A DNA stretch of 38,397 bases. Source: JAAYJS01 sp964346185. GTDB lineage: Bacteria > Bacillota > Clostridia > Eubacteriales > Eubacteriaceae. A model generated the notes under the pieces. That model was not told the DNA's origin and did not search any database. It saw only the letters and a list, made by a program, of their open reading frames with translations. Every line of letters begins with the position of its first letter. Positions within the stretch are counted from its first letter, which is position 1. Shown here one piece after another: positions 17,521 through 25,426 of this stretch. The stretch covers positions 1 through 38,397 of the forward strand of contig CAYFTR010000016.1 in the NCBI GenBank assembly GCA_964346185.1. Direction: 5' to 3'. The position numbers and the translations under genes were made by a program.

Positions 17521-19467
17521 CTAAATACGCATGGCCAGTCTTGCACCTTCATAAATGGCTTCCAACGCACTTCTGGCTTCTTTCGCATCGCCGATGACAT
17601 ACACTTCCTCCGCCAGGTCTTCCATATTGTCGAAGGGATTGGTTGCTTTGGATCCGACCGCAAAAACAATGTGGTCAAAACCGGACAACACAATTTCTTT
17701 GCCGTCTTGTTGTGCGTAGACATCGTTGCCGTCGATACGCAATACTTTTGTATTTTTATAAACGTCGATACCTTCTCGTTTAAAACGGGCCACCAAATCG
17801 TCGCGAACGGTCATGTACAAGTCTAAGGCGATGTCTTCCTTCATTTCTACCACTGCAACACGTTCGCAATAGTCTTTACAGAATTCCGCCGTTTCGACAC
17901 CGACCATACCGCCGCCGATCACCAAGGCACTGTTGGCCAAAATGCTTTTGCCGACCAGTACGTCGTTGGCAAGAACAACGTTGTCATTGTCTTTACCCGG
18001 AATATCCAGTTTAAAGGGTTGTGCACCGGTTGCAACAATTAAGACATCGGGTTTTTCGCGTTTAACCAACTCCGCATCCACTTCGCAATTATAGACCGTT
18101 TTAACGCCTTTCACTTCGCACATGTGTTTGAAGTATTTGATGGCTCTGGTCAGCTCCTGTTTGTAGGGCGGATAGGAAGCAACTAAAAATTGACCGCCAA
18201 CTTTATTGGCTTCGTTCTTTTCGTAAAGGGTTACGTCGTGGCCTCTGTCCGCAGCAATCCATGCCGCTTCCATACCGCCCACACCGGCACCGACGACCAT
18301 AACTTTTTTAGGTGTTTCCGTCGGTTTGTATTGGACATCCTGACGGTTATTGCTCATGGGGTTAAAGATACAGGAGACACCCCAATCCCCTTCCTGTAAG
18401 GTATCGTGATCGTTAAAGGACATGCAGCGTTGGGTACAACCGACACAGGGTACAATTTCATCCAAATTGCCGCCGGCCATTTTGTTGGGATAGTCGGGAT
18501 CGGCAATGGATTGACGACCCAGGCAGACAAAATCGGTGTCGCCTCTTTCAATGGCCTGCTCAACCACATAGGGGTCGGAAAATCTGCCGGCGAGCATTAC
18601 CGGTACGTTAACGGCTTCTTTGATACGTTTGCAAATTCTCCAGTTCCAGCCTTGTTCCCATGCGGTCGGCGGTACGATAACATCCCAGGAAGCGTAGGTT
18701 CCGGCCGATACGTTAATGGCGTCGGCACCGTAGCTTTCAAACAGTCTTGCGGAAACAACGGCTTCGCCTTCTTCCAGACCGCCCGCTCTGCCTTCGATGG
18801 AGTCCACACGGACGATAATGGCAAAATCGGGGCCGCATTCTCTGCGAATCCCTTCGATAATCAATTTGTGGAAGTAGGTTCTTCCCGAGATGCCGCCGCC
18901 GAATTCGTCAATACGTTTATTGGTACGGGGACTTAGGAATTGCAATCCCATATAACCGTGGGCACAGTGGAACTCGACTCCGTCAAATCCCGCTTTTTGA
19001 CAACGCACGGAGGATTGAATATAAGCATCGACCAATTCGTAAACTTGCTCGGTGGTGTATTCGTTGACCGGTTCACGATAAACAAGCGAAGGAATCGAAG
19101 AGGGTGCTGTCGGTGTTTGACCGATCATTGCGGCCATGGTTTCTCTTCCCGCATGGTGTAATTGAACAATTGCTTTGGCACCGCCGTTATGAATGGCGTC
19201 CGCTAAACTTTTTAAGCCCGGCAGGTACTCGTCGGAGTACAATCTGGGTTGACCCGGCATCCCCGGAGCCCTTTCATCTACCGCCGCTATTTCGGTGATA
19301 ACCATACCGAATCCGCCTTTGGCTCTGGCTCCGTAGTAATCCCATGCCATTCTTTTAATCGTTCCGTCGTCTTCGCACATGGCGGAGTCCATCGCCGGCA
19401 TAACCAATCTGTTTTTTACCCACATGTTACCGATAGCCATGGGTTGAAAAGTCGATTTGAAATTCAT
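17521..19467 (-). CDS. NADH:flavin oxidoreductase, 2-enoate reductase family
   Basis: A 648-residue multidomain flavoprotein. Residues 1-340 are an old yellow enzyme TIM barrel that would bind FMN. The 4Fe-4S motif is C341, C344, C348 and C366. Residues 387-648 form an FAD/NAD(P) domain with GAGVGG (393-398) and a second GGGMVG Rossmann motif near 530. The layout matches 2-enoate reductases, 2,4-dienoyl-CoA reductase and the bile-acid enzymes BaiCD/BaiH, which reduce activated C=C bonds using NADH. The substrate cannot be told. It has GGAGG before the ATG, its own likely promoter, and an NTF2-like gene immediately downstream. Confidence 0.92.
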   Translation of the reverse strand: MNFKSTFQPMAIGNMWVKNRLVMPAMDSAMCEDDGTIKRMAWDYYGARAKGGFGMVITEIAAVDERAPGMPGQPRLYSDEYLPGLKSLADAIHNGGAKAIVQLHHAGRETMAAMIGQTPTAPSSIPSLVYREPVNEYTTEQVYELVDAYIQSSVRCQKAGFDGVEFHCAHGYMGLQFLSPRTNKRIDEFGGGISGRTYFHKLIIEGIRRECGPDFAIIVRVDSIEGRAGGLEEGEAVVSARLFESYGADAINVSAGTYASWDVIVPPTAWEQGWNWRICKRIKEAVNVPVMLAGRFSDPYVVEQAIERGDTDFVCLGRQSIADPDYPNKMAGGNLDEIVPCVGCTQRCMSFNDHDTLQEGDWGVSCIFNPMSNNRQDVQYKPTETPKKVMVVGAGVGGMEAAWIAADRGHDVTLYEKNEANKVGGQFLVASYPPYKQELTRAIKYFKHMCEVKGVKTVYNCEVDAELVKREKPDVLIVATGAQPFKLDIPGKDNDNVVLANDVLVGKSILANSALVIGGGMVGVETAEFCKDYCERVAVVEMKEDIALDLYMTVRDDLVARFKREGIDVYKNTKVLRIDGNDVYAQQDGKEIVLSGFDHIVFAVGSKATNPFDNMEDLAEEVYVIGDAKEARSALEAIYEGARLAMRI

Positions 19468-19512
19468 AAGTTACCTCCATCTTTTTTTGTTGAACATCAA
19501 CTCTTATCTATT

Positions 19513-19541
19513 ATTATAGTGTCTTTGTTAAATATTTGCCA
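19513..19541 (-). promoter_or_regulatory. Promoter of the flavoprotein gene
   Basis: On the minus strand a perfect TATAAT (19518-19513) lies 17 bases after TGGCAA (19541-19536), 46 bases upstream of the start codon. The -35 is a poor match. Confidence 0.55.
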
Positions 19542-19650
19542 TAGTCATAAGCACCAATTTGCCGCCCCTCTTTGTGCATTTCGACCAACACTGTATAATC
19601 CTTTACTTTTTAGAACAAGGCCTGTAAGGATAACCGCTCCCGCACCGAAT

Positions 19651-19691
19651 ACTCAAGAACCCCACCGCCATAGGCGGTGGGGTTCTTGAGT
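19651..19691. repeat. Perfect 19-bp hairpin, IS200/IS605-end-like
   Basis: A 19-bp perfect inverted repeat (19651-19669 and 19673-19691) with a three-base loop; the inner part is CCCCACCGCC/GGCGGTGGGG. There is no T tract. The long GC-rich stem resembles the subterminal hairpins of IS200/IS605 elements more than a terminator, but no transposase or TnpB gene is nearby. The rest of the 300-base spacer (19468-19768) holds only the flavoprotein promoter. Confidence 0.55.
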
Positions 19692-19768
19692 AACAGATTG
19701 GTTTTTATTGAAATGAATTGTCGGGATAACAACCGGGTGTAAAGAATTTTAAACAGTCTGTATAGGAT

Positions 19769-21169
19769 TTAAGTCAATAATAATAACCAGTTAAACAAGA
19801 CATTTTTCATGTGTAGCCTCAGGTCGGCTTTAGCGGAATCGGGTATGATGGGATTTTCTTCCTTAAAGATATCAAAGTCAAACATATAACGGTCGGAGAA
19901 ATCCAATTCCAGACTCTTGTCGACAGCAAAGTTTTCGGAGTTCAGCAGTTGACCTCCGGCTTGTGCACCGGCGTTGTCGTAAATGCCGTATTCCTGAACG
20001 GTATCGCAAATCGCGAACCAGTTTTCCAGGTTGGCATCTTTTAAGGACATCGGCAACTTGTCAAAATTAAAGATATAGTTACCGCCGGGCATCATGATAT
20101 CCAGGAATTCTTTGGTTTTATCGATACATTCCTGTTTGGTTCCCTGCATCATGGTTGCAATGGGGAACATACCGTAAATAATAAACTTGTCGCCCAATTT
20201 TTCCTTAACTAATTTCGGATCGCCTTTTTCCATCCAGAGGACGCCCCCTGCCGGGAAGGTATCATGAACGATATCCAGGAAGCGATCCCAATTATTTTCC
20301 ATAAAGGGATTGATACGAACGCCTCTGGCGGCATATTGTTCAATCATCTTTTGGAAACTGGGCAGCCAAACTTCACGGAAGTCCTTTTCTCTCATGTACG
20401 TAGGCATGTGTAGCGGCAAGAAGACACTGCCCATCGGATCCGGTGCAATCGGCATACCCATTTCAAAGAGCAGCGGCAAAAGAGCCTCGCAAGCTTCAAT
20501 ACATTGGCTGCGATGGCGGCGTACGTCCATCATGGAGCCGGAGAAGCTTCTGAGCTGGTCGGCTAAAAAGTCGAAAGGTGCTTCGGCAAAGCCCATACTC
20601 GTCGGCGGTGCACCGGGGTAAAAGCCGCCCTTTTCCATAACCTCAACATAAGCCGGCATAGACTGGTTGACGGACAATTGCAGAGAAGCATTTGCCATTT
20701 GCATATTACGGTGAGTTTCCTGCGGTTTCGACCAATCAATCCCCTTATACTGACGGGGGATAACCTTATCCACTAAAAATTGGTACGTATTGTTGATGAG
20801 TTGATCGTACTCGTCATCGAACATGGCAATAACTTCCGGATGTTGTACAACTCCGTTGTTTCCTAAAATAAAAGATTGGGATTTCAGCAATTGATAGAAA
20901 GCGACAGGACGATCCATCACCACGTGAGCGGGTGTGTAGGGTGCCACATCGGTGTTTAATTTTGCGGATAACTCGACGGCGGGTTTGTTGATCAGATCAA
21001 AGTGGTATTGGAATTCAACCATATCCACCCCTGCATATTCCGCTACCAAGTATTTGGGGAAACTGCAGGCAACAGGCACTCGTTCCGGTATAATATTGTT
21101 ATACGTATCCGAATAGATCTTAATTCTTTTTTCTCTTAAAGCAGCAGCTTCTTCGGGTGATGGCCACAT
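19769..21169 (-). CDS. UroD-superfamily protein (putative methyltransferase)
   Basis: A 466-residue member of the uroporphyrinogen decarboxylase superfamily, longer than true UroD (about 350). The first 25 residues (WPSPEEAAALREKRIK) are extra. The core shows ERVPVACSFP, MDVRRHRSQ and FLPLHMPTYMREKDF. The last 65 residues form an acidic linker and a hydrophobic helix resembling the separate 50-codon gene at 12786-12938. Such proteins often transfer methyl groups between corrinoids and substrates in anaerobes, but the usual HxC zinc motif is not seen and no corrinoid protein gene is present here. It has AAGGAGG and a strong promoter. Confidence 0.85.
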   Translation of the reverse strand: MWPSPEEAAALREKRIKIYSDTYNNIIPERVPVACSFPKYLVAEYAGVDMVEFQYHFDLINKPAVELSAKLNTDVAPYTPAHVVMDRPVAFYQLLKSQSFILGNNGVVQHPEVIAMFDDEYDQLINNTYQFLVDKVIPRQYKGIDWSKPQETHRNMQMANASLQLSVNQSMPAYVEVMEKGGFYPGAPPTSMGFAEAPFDFLADQLRSFSGSMMDVRRHRSQCIEACEALLPLLFEMGMPIAPDPMGSVFLPLHMPTYMREKDFREVWLPSFQKMIEQYAARGVRINPFMENNWDRFLDIVHDTFPAGGVLWMEKGDPKLVKEKLGDKFIIYGMFPIATMMQGTKQECIDKTKEFLDIMMPGGNYIFNFDKLPMSLKDANLENWFAICDTVQEYGIYDNAGAQAGGQLLNSENFAVDKSLELDFSDRYMFDFDIFKEENPIIPDSAKADLRLHMKNVLFNWLLLLT

Positions 21170-21206
21170 AACAACGCCTCCTTAAAAAAAATATTTTTAT
21201 GATTTT

Positions 21207-21235
21207 ATTATAGTCCTTCTCCGATCCGATTGCAA
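21207..21235 (-). promoter_or_regulatory. Promoter of the full-length UroD-like gene
   Basis: On the minus strand TTGCAA (21235-21230), a 17-bp spacer and TATAAT (21212-21207) lie 38 bases upstream of the start codon. Confidence 0.75.
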
Positions 21236-21360
21236 GATTTTTGCGTAATTTCTTTGTTTTTACTCTTTATTAATGGAAATCCTCCATTTAATTCTCCTTG
21301 TTTTTATGTTTATTTTTATTTTTGAGATTTTTTGGTATTAAACAAAAAGAAAACAAGTCT

Positions 21361-21570
21361 TTAAACGCGAAAGATAACGTTTGCGGTTAAGGTTAAAAAT
21401 ATGTCAATAGATTAANNNNNNNNNNNNNNNNNNNNNNNNNNNNNNNNNNNNNNNNNNNNNNNNNNNNNNNNNNNNNNNNNNNNNNNNNNNNNNNNNNNNN
21501 NNNNNNNNNNNNNNNTTAAACGCGAAAGATAACGTTTGCGGTTAAGGTTAAAAATATGTCAATAGATTAA
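21361..21570. repeat. Scaffold gap flanked by identical 55-nt sequences
   Basis: Exactly 100 N (21416-21515) lie between two identical 55-base direct copies (21361-21415 and 21516-21570). This is most simply a scaffolding artefact in which two contig ends share one 55-mer, so the true sequence may have a single copy and no gap. The wider spacer (21170-21660) has no gene; 21236-21360 is very AT-rich, with a small AAATGGA/TTCCATT hairpin near 21275-21292. Confidence 0.85.
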
Positions 21571-21592
21571 TATGTTGGAGAAACTATGAATC

Positions 21593-21639
21593 ATCGAACT
21601 TCAGACGACAGGTACCGTCACTCTGTTCTGTCGTTCGAT
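21593..21639 (+). promoter_or_regulatory. Leader hairpin before the BtuF-like gene
   Basis: ATCGAA (21593-21598) and CGACAG (21606-21611) pair with the contiguous CTGTCGTTCGAT (21628-21639), leaving a bulge on the 5' side and a 16-nt loop. It ends 13 bases before the AAGGAGG of the binding-protein gene. It does not match the cobalamin riboswitch core that I know. Confidence 0.4.
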
Positions 21640-21660
21640 ACACCTTAAGGAGGAAATGTA

Positions 21661-22581
21661 GTGAAAAAAAGATTGTTGATACTTACCGCGGTTTTGTTGA
21701 TCGGTCTGCTTTGTCTGACTGCCTGTGGCCAACAAAAATCCCCGGACACCGCCGCCACGGAGGGTGGTATTCAATTAACCGATATGGTTGACCGAAGCCT
21801 GACCCTCAAAGAACCGGCAAAAAAAATAGTTGCCGTGAATCCGTCCACCTGCGAAATTCTTTACGCCATCGGCGCAGGCGATACCCTTATCGCCAGGGGC
21901 ACTTATTGCGACTACCCGGAGGCGGTTCTTACGCTGCCGGAAGTGGAATCGGGCAATGACCTGAACACCGAACAAATTATTGCTCTGGCACCGGACCTGG
22001 TCATTATAAGTACCATGGCACAATCGGAGGGACAGGTTAAAGCTCTCGAAAATGCAGGTATTCAGGTAATGGTTGCCGACGCCCACAATTTGGACGGCGT
22101 TTACCGATCCATCGAATTAATCGGAAAAGCCGTCGCCAAAGAAAAGGAAGCTGCCGATGTTATCTCGGATATGCAAGCGGCTTTTAAAGAATACGCGGAA
22201 AAAGCGGCGGACAAAGGCTTGACGGTTTATTTTGAAATTTCTCCCTTAGAGCAAGGGCTGTGGTCCGCAGGCCAAAACACCTTTATGGACGAAATTGCGA
22301 CTAACCTGAAGCTTAAAAACATATTTGCCGATGTCGACGGATGGTCACAGGTCTCGGAAGAGCAGGTGTTACAACGAAATCCTGACATCATAGTAACCGT
22401 GGAAATGTATATGGGCACCGGCGAAAAACCGGAGGACAAACTAAAAGCACGTCCCTCCTGGCAAAACCTGAAAGCGGTTCAAAACAACCGCGTTTATCGC
22501 TTAAATAACGATGCCTTTACCCGCCCCGGTCCCAGATTAAAGGACGCTTTAATTGAGCTGTACAGCGTCGTCTACGAATAA
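21661..22581 (+). CDS. ABC transporter substrate-binding lipoprotein, BtuF/FecB type
   Basis: A 306-residue extracellular binding protein. The GTG start follows AAGGAGG. The signal peptide ends in the lipobox LTAC with Cys22. The mature chain shows the class III binding-protein pattern: DMVDRSLTL, the VAVNPSTCEILYAIGAGD lobe, and LNTEQIIALAPDLVI. The family binds cobalamin, siderophores or heme. The neighbouring corrinoid-linked genes make cobamide uptake plausible, but the ligand is not determined. It forms an operon with a FecCD permease and an ATPase; a hairpin between gene 1 and gene 2 may raise its level over the others. Confidence 0.9.
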   Translation: MKKRLLILTAVLLIGLLCLTACGQQKSPDTAATEGGIQLTDMVDRSLTLKEPAKKIVAVNPSTCEILYAIGAGDTLIARGTYCDYPEAVLTLPEVESGNDLNTEQIIALAPDLVIISTMAQSEGQVKALENAGIQVMVADAHNLDGVYRSIELIGKAVAKEKEAADVISDMQAAFKEYAEKAADKGLTVYFEISPLEQGLWSAGQNTFMDEIATNLKLKNIFADVDGWSQVSEEQVLQRNPDIIVTVEMYMGTGEKPEDKLKARPSWQNLKAVQNNRVYRLNNDAFTRPGPRLKDALIELYSVVYE

Positions 22582-22595
22582 TCAAATCTTAGATG

Positions 22596-22621
22596 AAAAG
22601 CCCCTTATACGGGCTTTTCTT
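22596..22621 (+). terminator. Intercistronic terminator or attenuator
   Basis: AAAAGCCC (22596-22603) pairs with GGGCTTTT (22611-22618), followed by CTTTT. Lying between the binding protein and permease genes, it probably causes partial termination. Confidence 0.65.
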
Positions 22622-22668
22622 TTGAAGTTTAATATGAAAAATATCATAAGAAATAAAAAGGAACATCC

Positions 22669-23697
22669 ATGAATATTCAAAAAATTTCCCCCGTTGCCGT
22701 GTTGTTCATCTATCTGAGCCTTTTCCTCGCAACAACCGTTTTGTGTATTTCCTTCGGGTCGGTTTCCTACCCGTTGTCCGATGTGTTTGCCACTTTACTT
22801 GACGGTTTACAGGGCAAAGCGGATTTTTCCGCTCAATTGCCCGCCATCATTTTAATGGTACGAGTACCCCGGGTTCTCTGCGTGGGGTTGGTGGGTGCCT
22901 GTTTGGCTGTCGCCGGTGCCGCCATGCAAGGGCTGCTCAAAAACCCCCTGGCCGACGGATCCACCTTGGGGGTTTCCTCCGGGGCGACGCTGGGAGCCGT
23001 TTTTGCCATTGCCTCAGGTATGGAAATACCTGCTTTCCCTCTGGCGCCCACCATTTTTTTTGCCGTCTTGTCGGCCTTTTTATCCTTAGTTTTTATTTTG
23101 GCCTTGGCTTATCAATTAGACCGCTCCCTGGCCACCCATACCATTATTTTAATCGGTATTATTTTTGGCATTTTTGTGCAAAGTCTGGTTTCCCTACTTT
23201 TGGTTTTCGCCAACGAAAAAATCAAAGATATTGTATTTTGGACGATGGGGTCCTTATCGGGTACTAATTACAGCCACGTTGCCATATTGGCCGTCACGCT
23301 ACTTATTTTCGGTGCTCTGCTATTTGCCCACGCCAGAGAGCTTGACGCTTTTGCCATCAGCGAGGAGGATGCCCGCCACATCGGGGTGAATGTTAAAAGA
23401 ACACGACTAACCGTACTTATCGCTACTTCCGCTCTGGTAGGAGTTTGTGTTGCCATTGGTGGCAGCATCGGCTTTGTGGGACTGGTAGTCCCCCATATGA
23501 TGCGTATTGTCGTGGGACCAAACCACAACAAATTGTTGCCGGCCACTCTGGTTTTCGGTTCATGCTTCTTAATGCTCTCGGATTTGGTTGCCCGAACTCT
23601 GGTACGCCCCGTCGAACTGCCCGTCGGCGTGGTGACTTCCTTAATCGGCGCGGTGGTCTTTGTCTTTATTTTTTACAAAGGGAGGAAAACAGCATGA
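22669..23697 (+). CDS. FecCD/BtuC family ABC permease
   Basis: A 342-residue permease with about ten transmembrane helices. Family motifs visible are RVPRVLCVGLVGACLAVAGA, MQGLLKNPLADGSTLGVSSG and the C-terminal GSIGFVGLVVPHMMRIVVG, which contains the ATPase-contact loop. It would form a homodimer that imports cobamide or a ferric chelate. AAAAGGA precedes the ATG. Its stop codon overlaps the start of the ATPase gene. Confidence 0.93.
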   Translation: MNIQKISPVAVLFIYLSLFLATTVLCISFGSVSYPLSDVFATLLDGLQGKADFSAQLPAIILMVRVPRVLCVGLVGACLAVAGAAMQGLLKNPLADGSTLGVSSGATLGAVFAIASGMEIPAFPLAPTIFFAVLSAFLSLVFILALAYQLDRSLATHTIILIGIIFGIFVQSLVSLLLVFANEKIKDIVFWTMGSLSGTNYSHVAILAVTLLIFGALLFAHARELDAFAISEEDARHIGVNVKRTRLTVLIATSALVGVCVAIGGSIGFVGLVVPHMMRIVVGPNHNKLLPATLVFGSCFLMLSDLVARTLVRPVELPVGVVTSLIGAVVFVFIFYKGRKTA

Positions 23698-24467
23698 TGC
23701 GTGCCGAACACGTTGCCGTAAATTACGGTGATTTTTGTGCCCTGAAGGATATGAGTTTTCACGTAAAAAAAGGCCAATGGTTGATGATCATCGGACCCAA
23801 CGGTGCCGGAAAGAGTACCGTTGTCAATGCGATTTCTCAAGGTATTGCTTATTCGGGACAAATTTCCTATTGCGGTCGCGACTTAGCCGCCATGAACCCC
23901 GGCGATATCGCCAGGGAAATTGCCATCCTAGCCCAAAACCGCTATATCAATTACGACTTTAAAGTGGAAGATATTGTTGCCCTGGGGCGTTATGCTCACG
24001 GCAAAGGGTTGTTTCCCCGTTTAACAAAAGAAGACCGCGCCCTGATTGACCGTGCCCTGGAAATGACCGGCATAAGCGACCTGCGACACAAAACCATTTT
24101 AACCCTGTCCGGCGGAGAAATTCAGCGTTGTTTCTTATCCCGAGTGTTTGCCCAGGACCCTAAACTGCTTATCCTCGATGAACCCACCAACCATTTGGAC
24201 TTGCTGCATCAAAAGCAGCTCTTTGAACTCATTAAAGATTGGCTGACCGAAGACAAGGCTGTTATTTCCGTCGTGCACGACCTGTTATTGGCAAGGGCTT
24301 ACGGCACCCACGGTTTATTGTTGGGGAAAGGCAAAACCGTAGCCAACGGAAAAATAGAAGAAATCTTAAGCCCGAATTGTGTCAATCCGGTCTACGGGAT
24401 GGATATTCACCGGTGGATGCAAAACCTTTTGCGACATTGGACGTCGGATACCTCTTTAGGCAATTAA
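23694..24467 (+). CDS. ABC transporter ATP-binding protein, FecE/BtuD type
   Basis: A 257-residue ATPase. Walker A is GPNGAGKST, the signature is LSGGEIQR, and Walker B is LLILDEPTNHLD, followed by the switch histidine in VVHDLLLA. An open frame extends upstream to 23445, but that part is a shadow of the permease gene. The ATG at 23694 overlaps the permease stop (ATGA) and gives the normal length. The C terminus (MDIHRWMQNLL) matches family members, so the gene looks complete even though another frame takes over right after it. Confidence 0.92.
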   Translation: MMRAEHVAVNYGDFCALKDMSFHVKKGQWLMIIGPNGAGKSTVVNAISQGIAYSGQISYCGRDLAAMNPGDIAREIAILAQNRYINYDFKVEDIVALGRYAHGKGLFPRLTKEDRALIDRALEMTGISDLRHKTILTLSGGEIQRCFLSRVFAQDPKLLILDEPTNHLDLLHQKQLFELIKDWLTEDKAVISVVHDLLLARAYGTHGLLLGKGKTVANGKIEEILSPNCVNPVYGMDIHRWMQNLLRHWTSDTSLGN

Positions 24468-24814
24468 ACCGTACCGTTAAACCGAAACACGAACCCGTTT
24501 TAGACATTAACCTGACAATTATAAAAGGTGAAAACGGGTGTGCCCAGTTAACCCTCGATGAGGCCGTCGATATCAACAACTTTCCCTTTGATGTATCTGT
24601 CTTCATTTTCGGTTTTTTAGAAAATCCGACCGAAGCGGCTGCCGTTCAAATCTTAAAAAGAGCCGACGCTATCCTGGAAGAAACGCCCCTTCACATAACG
24701 GATTATTCGATCGTTCTTATTCCTGAAAGGAATAAAGTAAAAGAAAATGAGGCTCAAAACTGGTGGGAAGCACTTTCAGCCCACAATATACCCAAGGATA
24801 AATCAACAACTTAA
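24413..24814 (+). CDS. Unknown small protein overlapping the ATPase gene end
   Basis: An open frame overlaps the last 55 bases of the ATPase gene and continues for about 345 bases beyond it. Its codon content beyond the overlap looks coding. The start is uncertain: GTG at 24413 or TTG at 24437, neither with a good ribosome binding site. The product (up to 133 residues) contains DEAVDINNFPFDVSVFIF and QILKRADAILEE, and I do not recognise it. Alternatively it is a C-terminal extension of the ATPase separated by a one-base deletion. It ends before a terminator. Confidence 0.4.
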   Translation: MDAKPFATLDVGYLFRQLNRTVKPKHEPVLDINLTIIKGENGCAQLTLDEAVDINNFPFDVSVFIFGFLENPTEAAAVQILKRADAILEETPLHITDYSIVLIPERNKVKENEAQNWWEALSAHNIPKDKSTT

Positions 24815-24940
24815 CTGTATAGAATTAATGATATCATCCATGAGCAAAACAATACGACAAAGTAGACTGATTTTTTAAAATGATAGGGCACAATGGAAAT
24901 TATAATCGCTCCTTAAATGACCAAAATCCTTTAACACTTA

Positions 24941-24984
24941 AAAAAAGTCTAAATTGCGTTACATCCGCAAATTAGACTTTTTTA
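24941..24984 (+). terminator. Bidirectional terminator
   Basis: AAAAAAGTCTAA (24941-24952) pairs with the TTAGACTTTTTT near 24972-24983, with an inner TTGCG/CGCAA stem. It ends the transporter operon and can end the leftward HPr transcript. Confidence 0.85.
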
Positions 24985-25147
24985 TATTGCCACCAAGACG
25001 ACTCAATGAGTTTGTTTAAAAATTCCTCATTTAATGTGTTTATGAAGGCGGTTCAGTCTTCGGATCACATATACACTCAAAGACTGTTGTGCAAACCCTA
25101 CATTCGTTAAAATTTCGTTAAACAACGCGGTTAAATGCTTTTAATTT
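24985..25147. other. Spacer downstream of the HPr gene
   Basis: Together with 24815-24940 this makes about 330 bases without a gene. It contains a loose CAGTCTT/AAGACTG inverted repeat (about 25052-25084, 19-nt loop) without a T tract. Nothing else is evident. Confidence 0.4.
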
Positions 25148-25426
25148 TTATGCATCGACCTCTTCAAAGCCCGTGTCGATCAATGCGACGAGTTCGTCTA
25201 CGGCGTTGCGTTCGTCGCTACCTGTTGCCGCTATGGCAACGGGGGTTCCCTTTGCCATACACATGGACATCACGGCAATAATAGATTTTGCATTGCCTTC
25301 CTTACCGGTGTTCAGATTTTTAACCGTAATTTCCGCTTCAAATCTGCTTGCCAGCTTTGTAAATTCCGACGCCGGACGTGCGTGTAACCCCGTTTTGTTG
25401 ATGATGGTCGTTTCTTTTTCGTACAT
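25148..25426 (-). CDS. HPr family phosphocarrier protein
   Basis: A 92-residue PTS phosphocarrier. The active-site His15 lies in TGLHARPAS. The regulatory serine (Ser46 of classical HPr) corresponds to S48 in NAKSIIAVMSM, so HPr kinase control is possible. The start codon directly abuts the stop of the IIA gene upstream. A classical ptsH would be next to ptsI; here it is paired with a glucitol IIA, so it may be a dedicated or regulatory HPr. Confidence 0.92.
   Translation of the reverse strand: MYEKETTIINKTGLHARPASEFTKLASRFEAEITVKNLNTGKEGNAKSIIAVMSMCMAKGTPVAIAATGSDERNAVDELVALIDTGFEEVDA

Noticed and set aside
21593..21660. Cobalamin riboswitch before the BtuF-like gene
   Set aside because: The conserved core elements of that riboswitch could not be found.
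23445..23693. Upstream extension of the BtuD-like ATPase frame
   Set aside because: It overlaps the permease gene in another frame and has no family similarity; the ATG at 23694 gives the normal length and coupling.
24239..24412. N-terminal half of the frame ending at 24814
   Set aside because: Arg/Lys-rich shadow of the ATPase gene; only the part after about 24413 looks coding.
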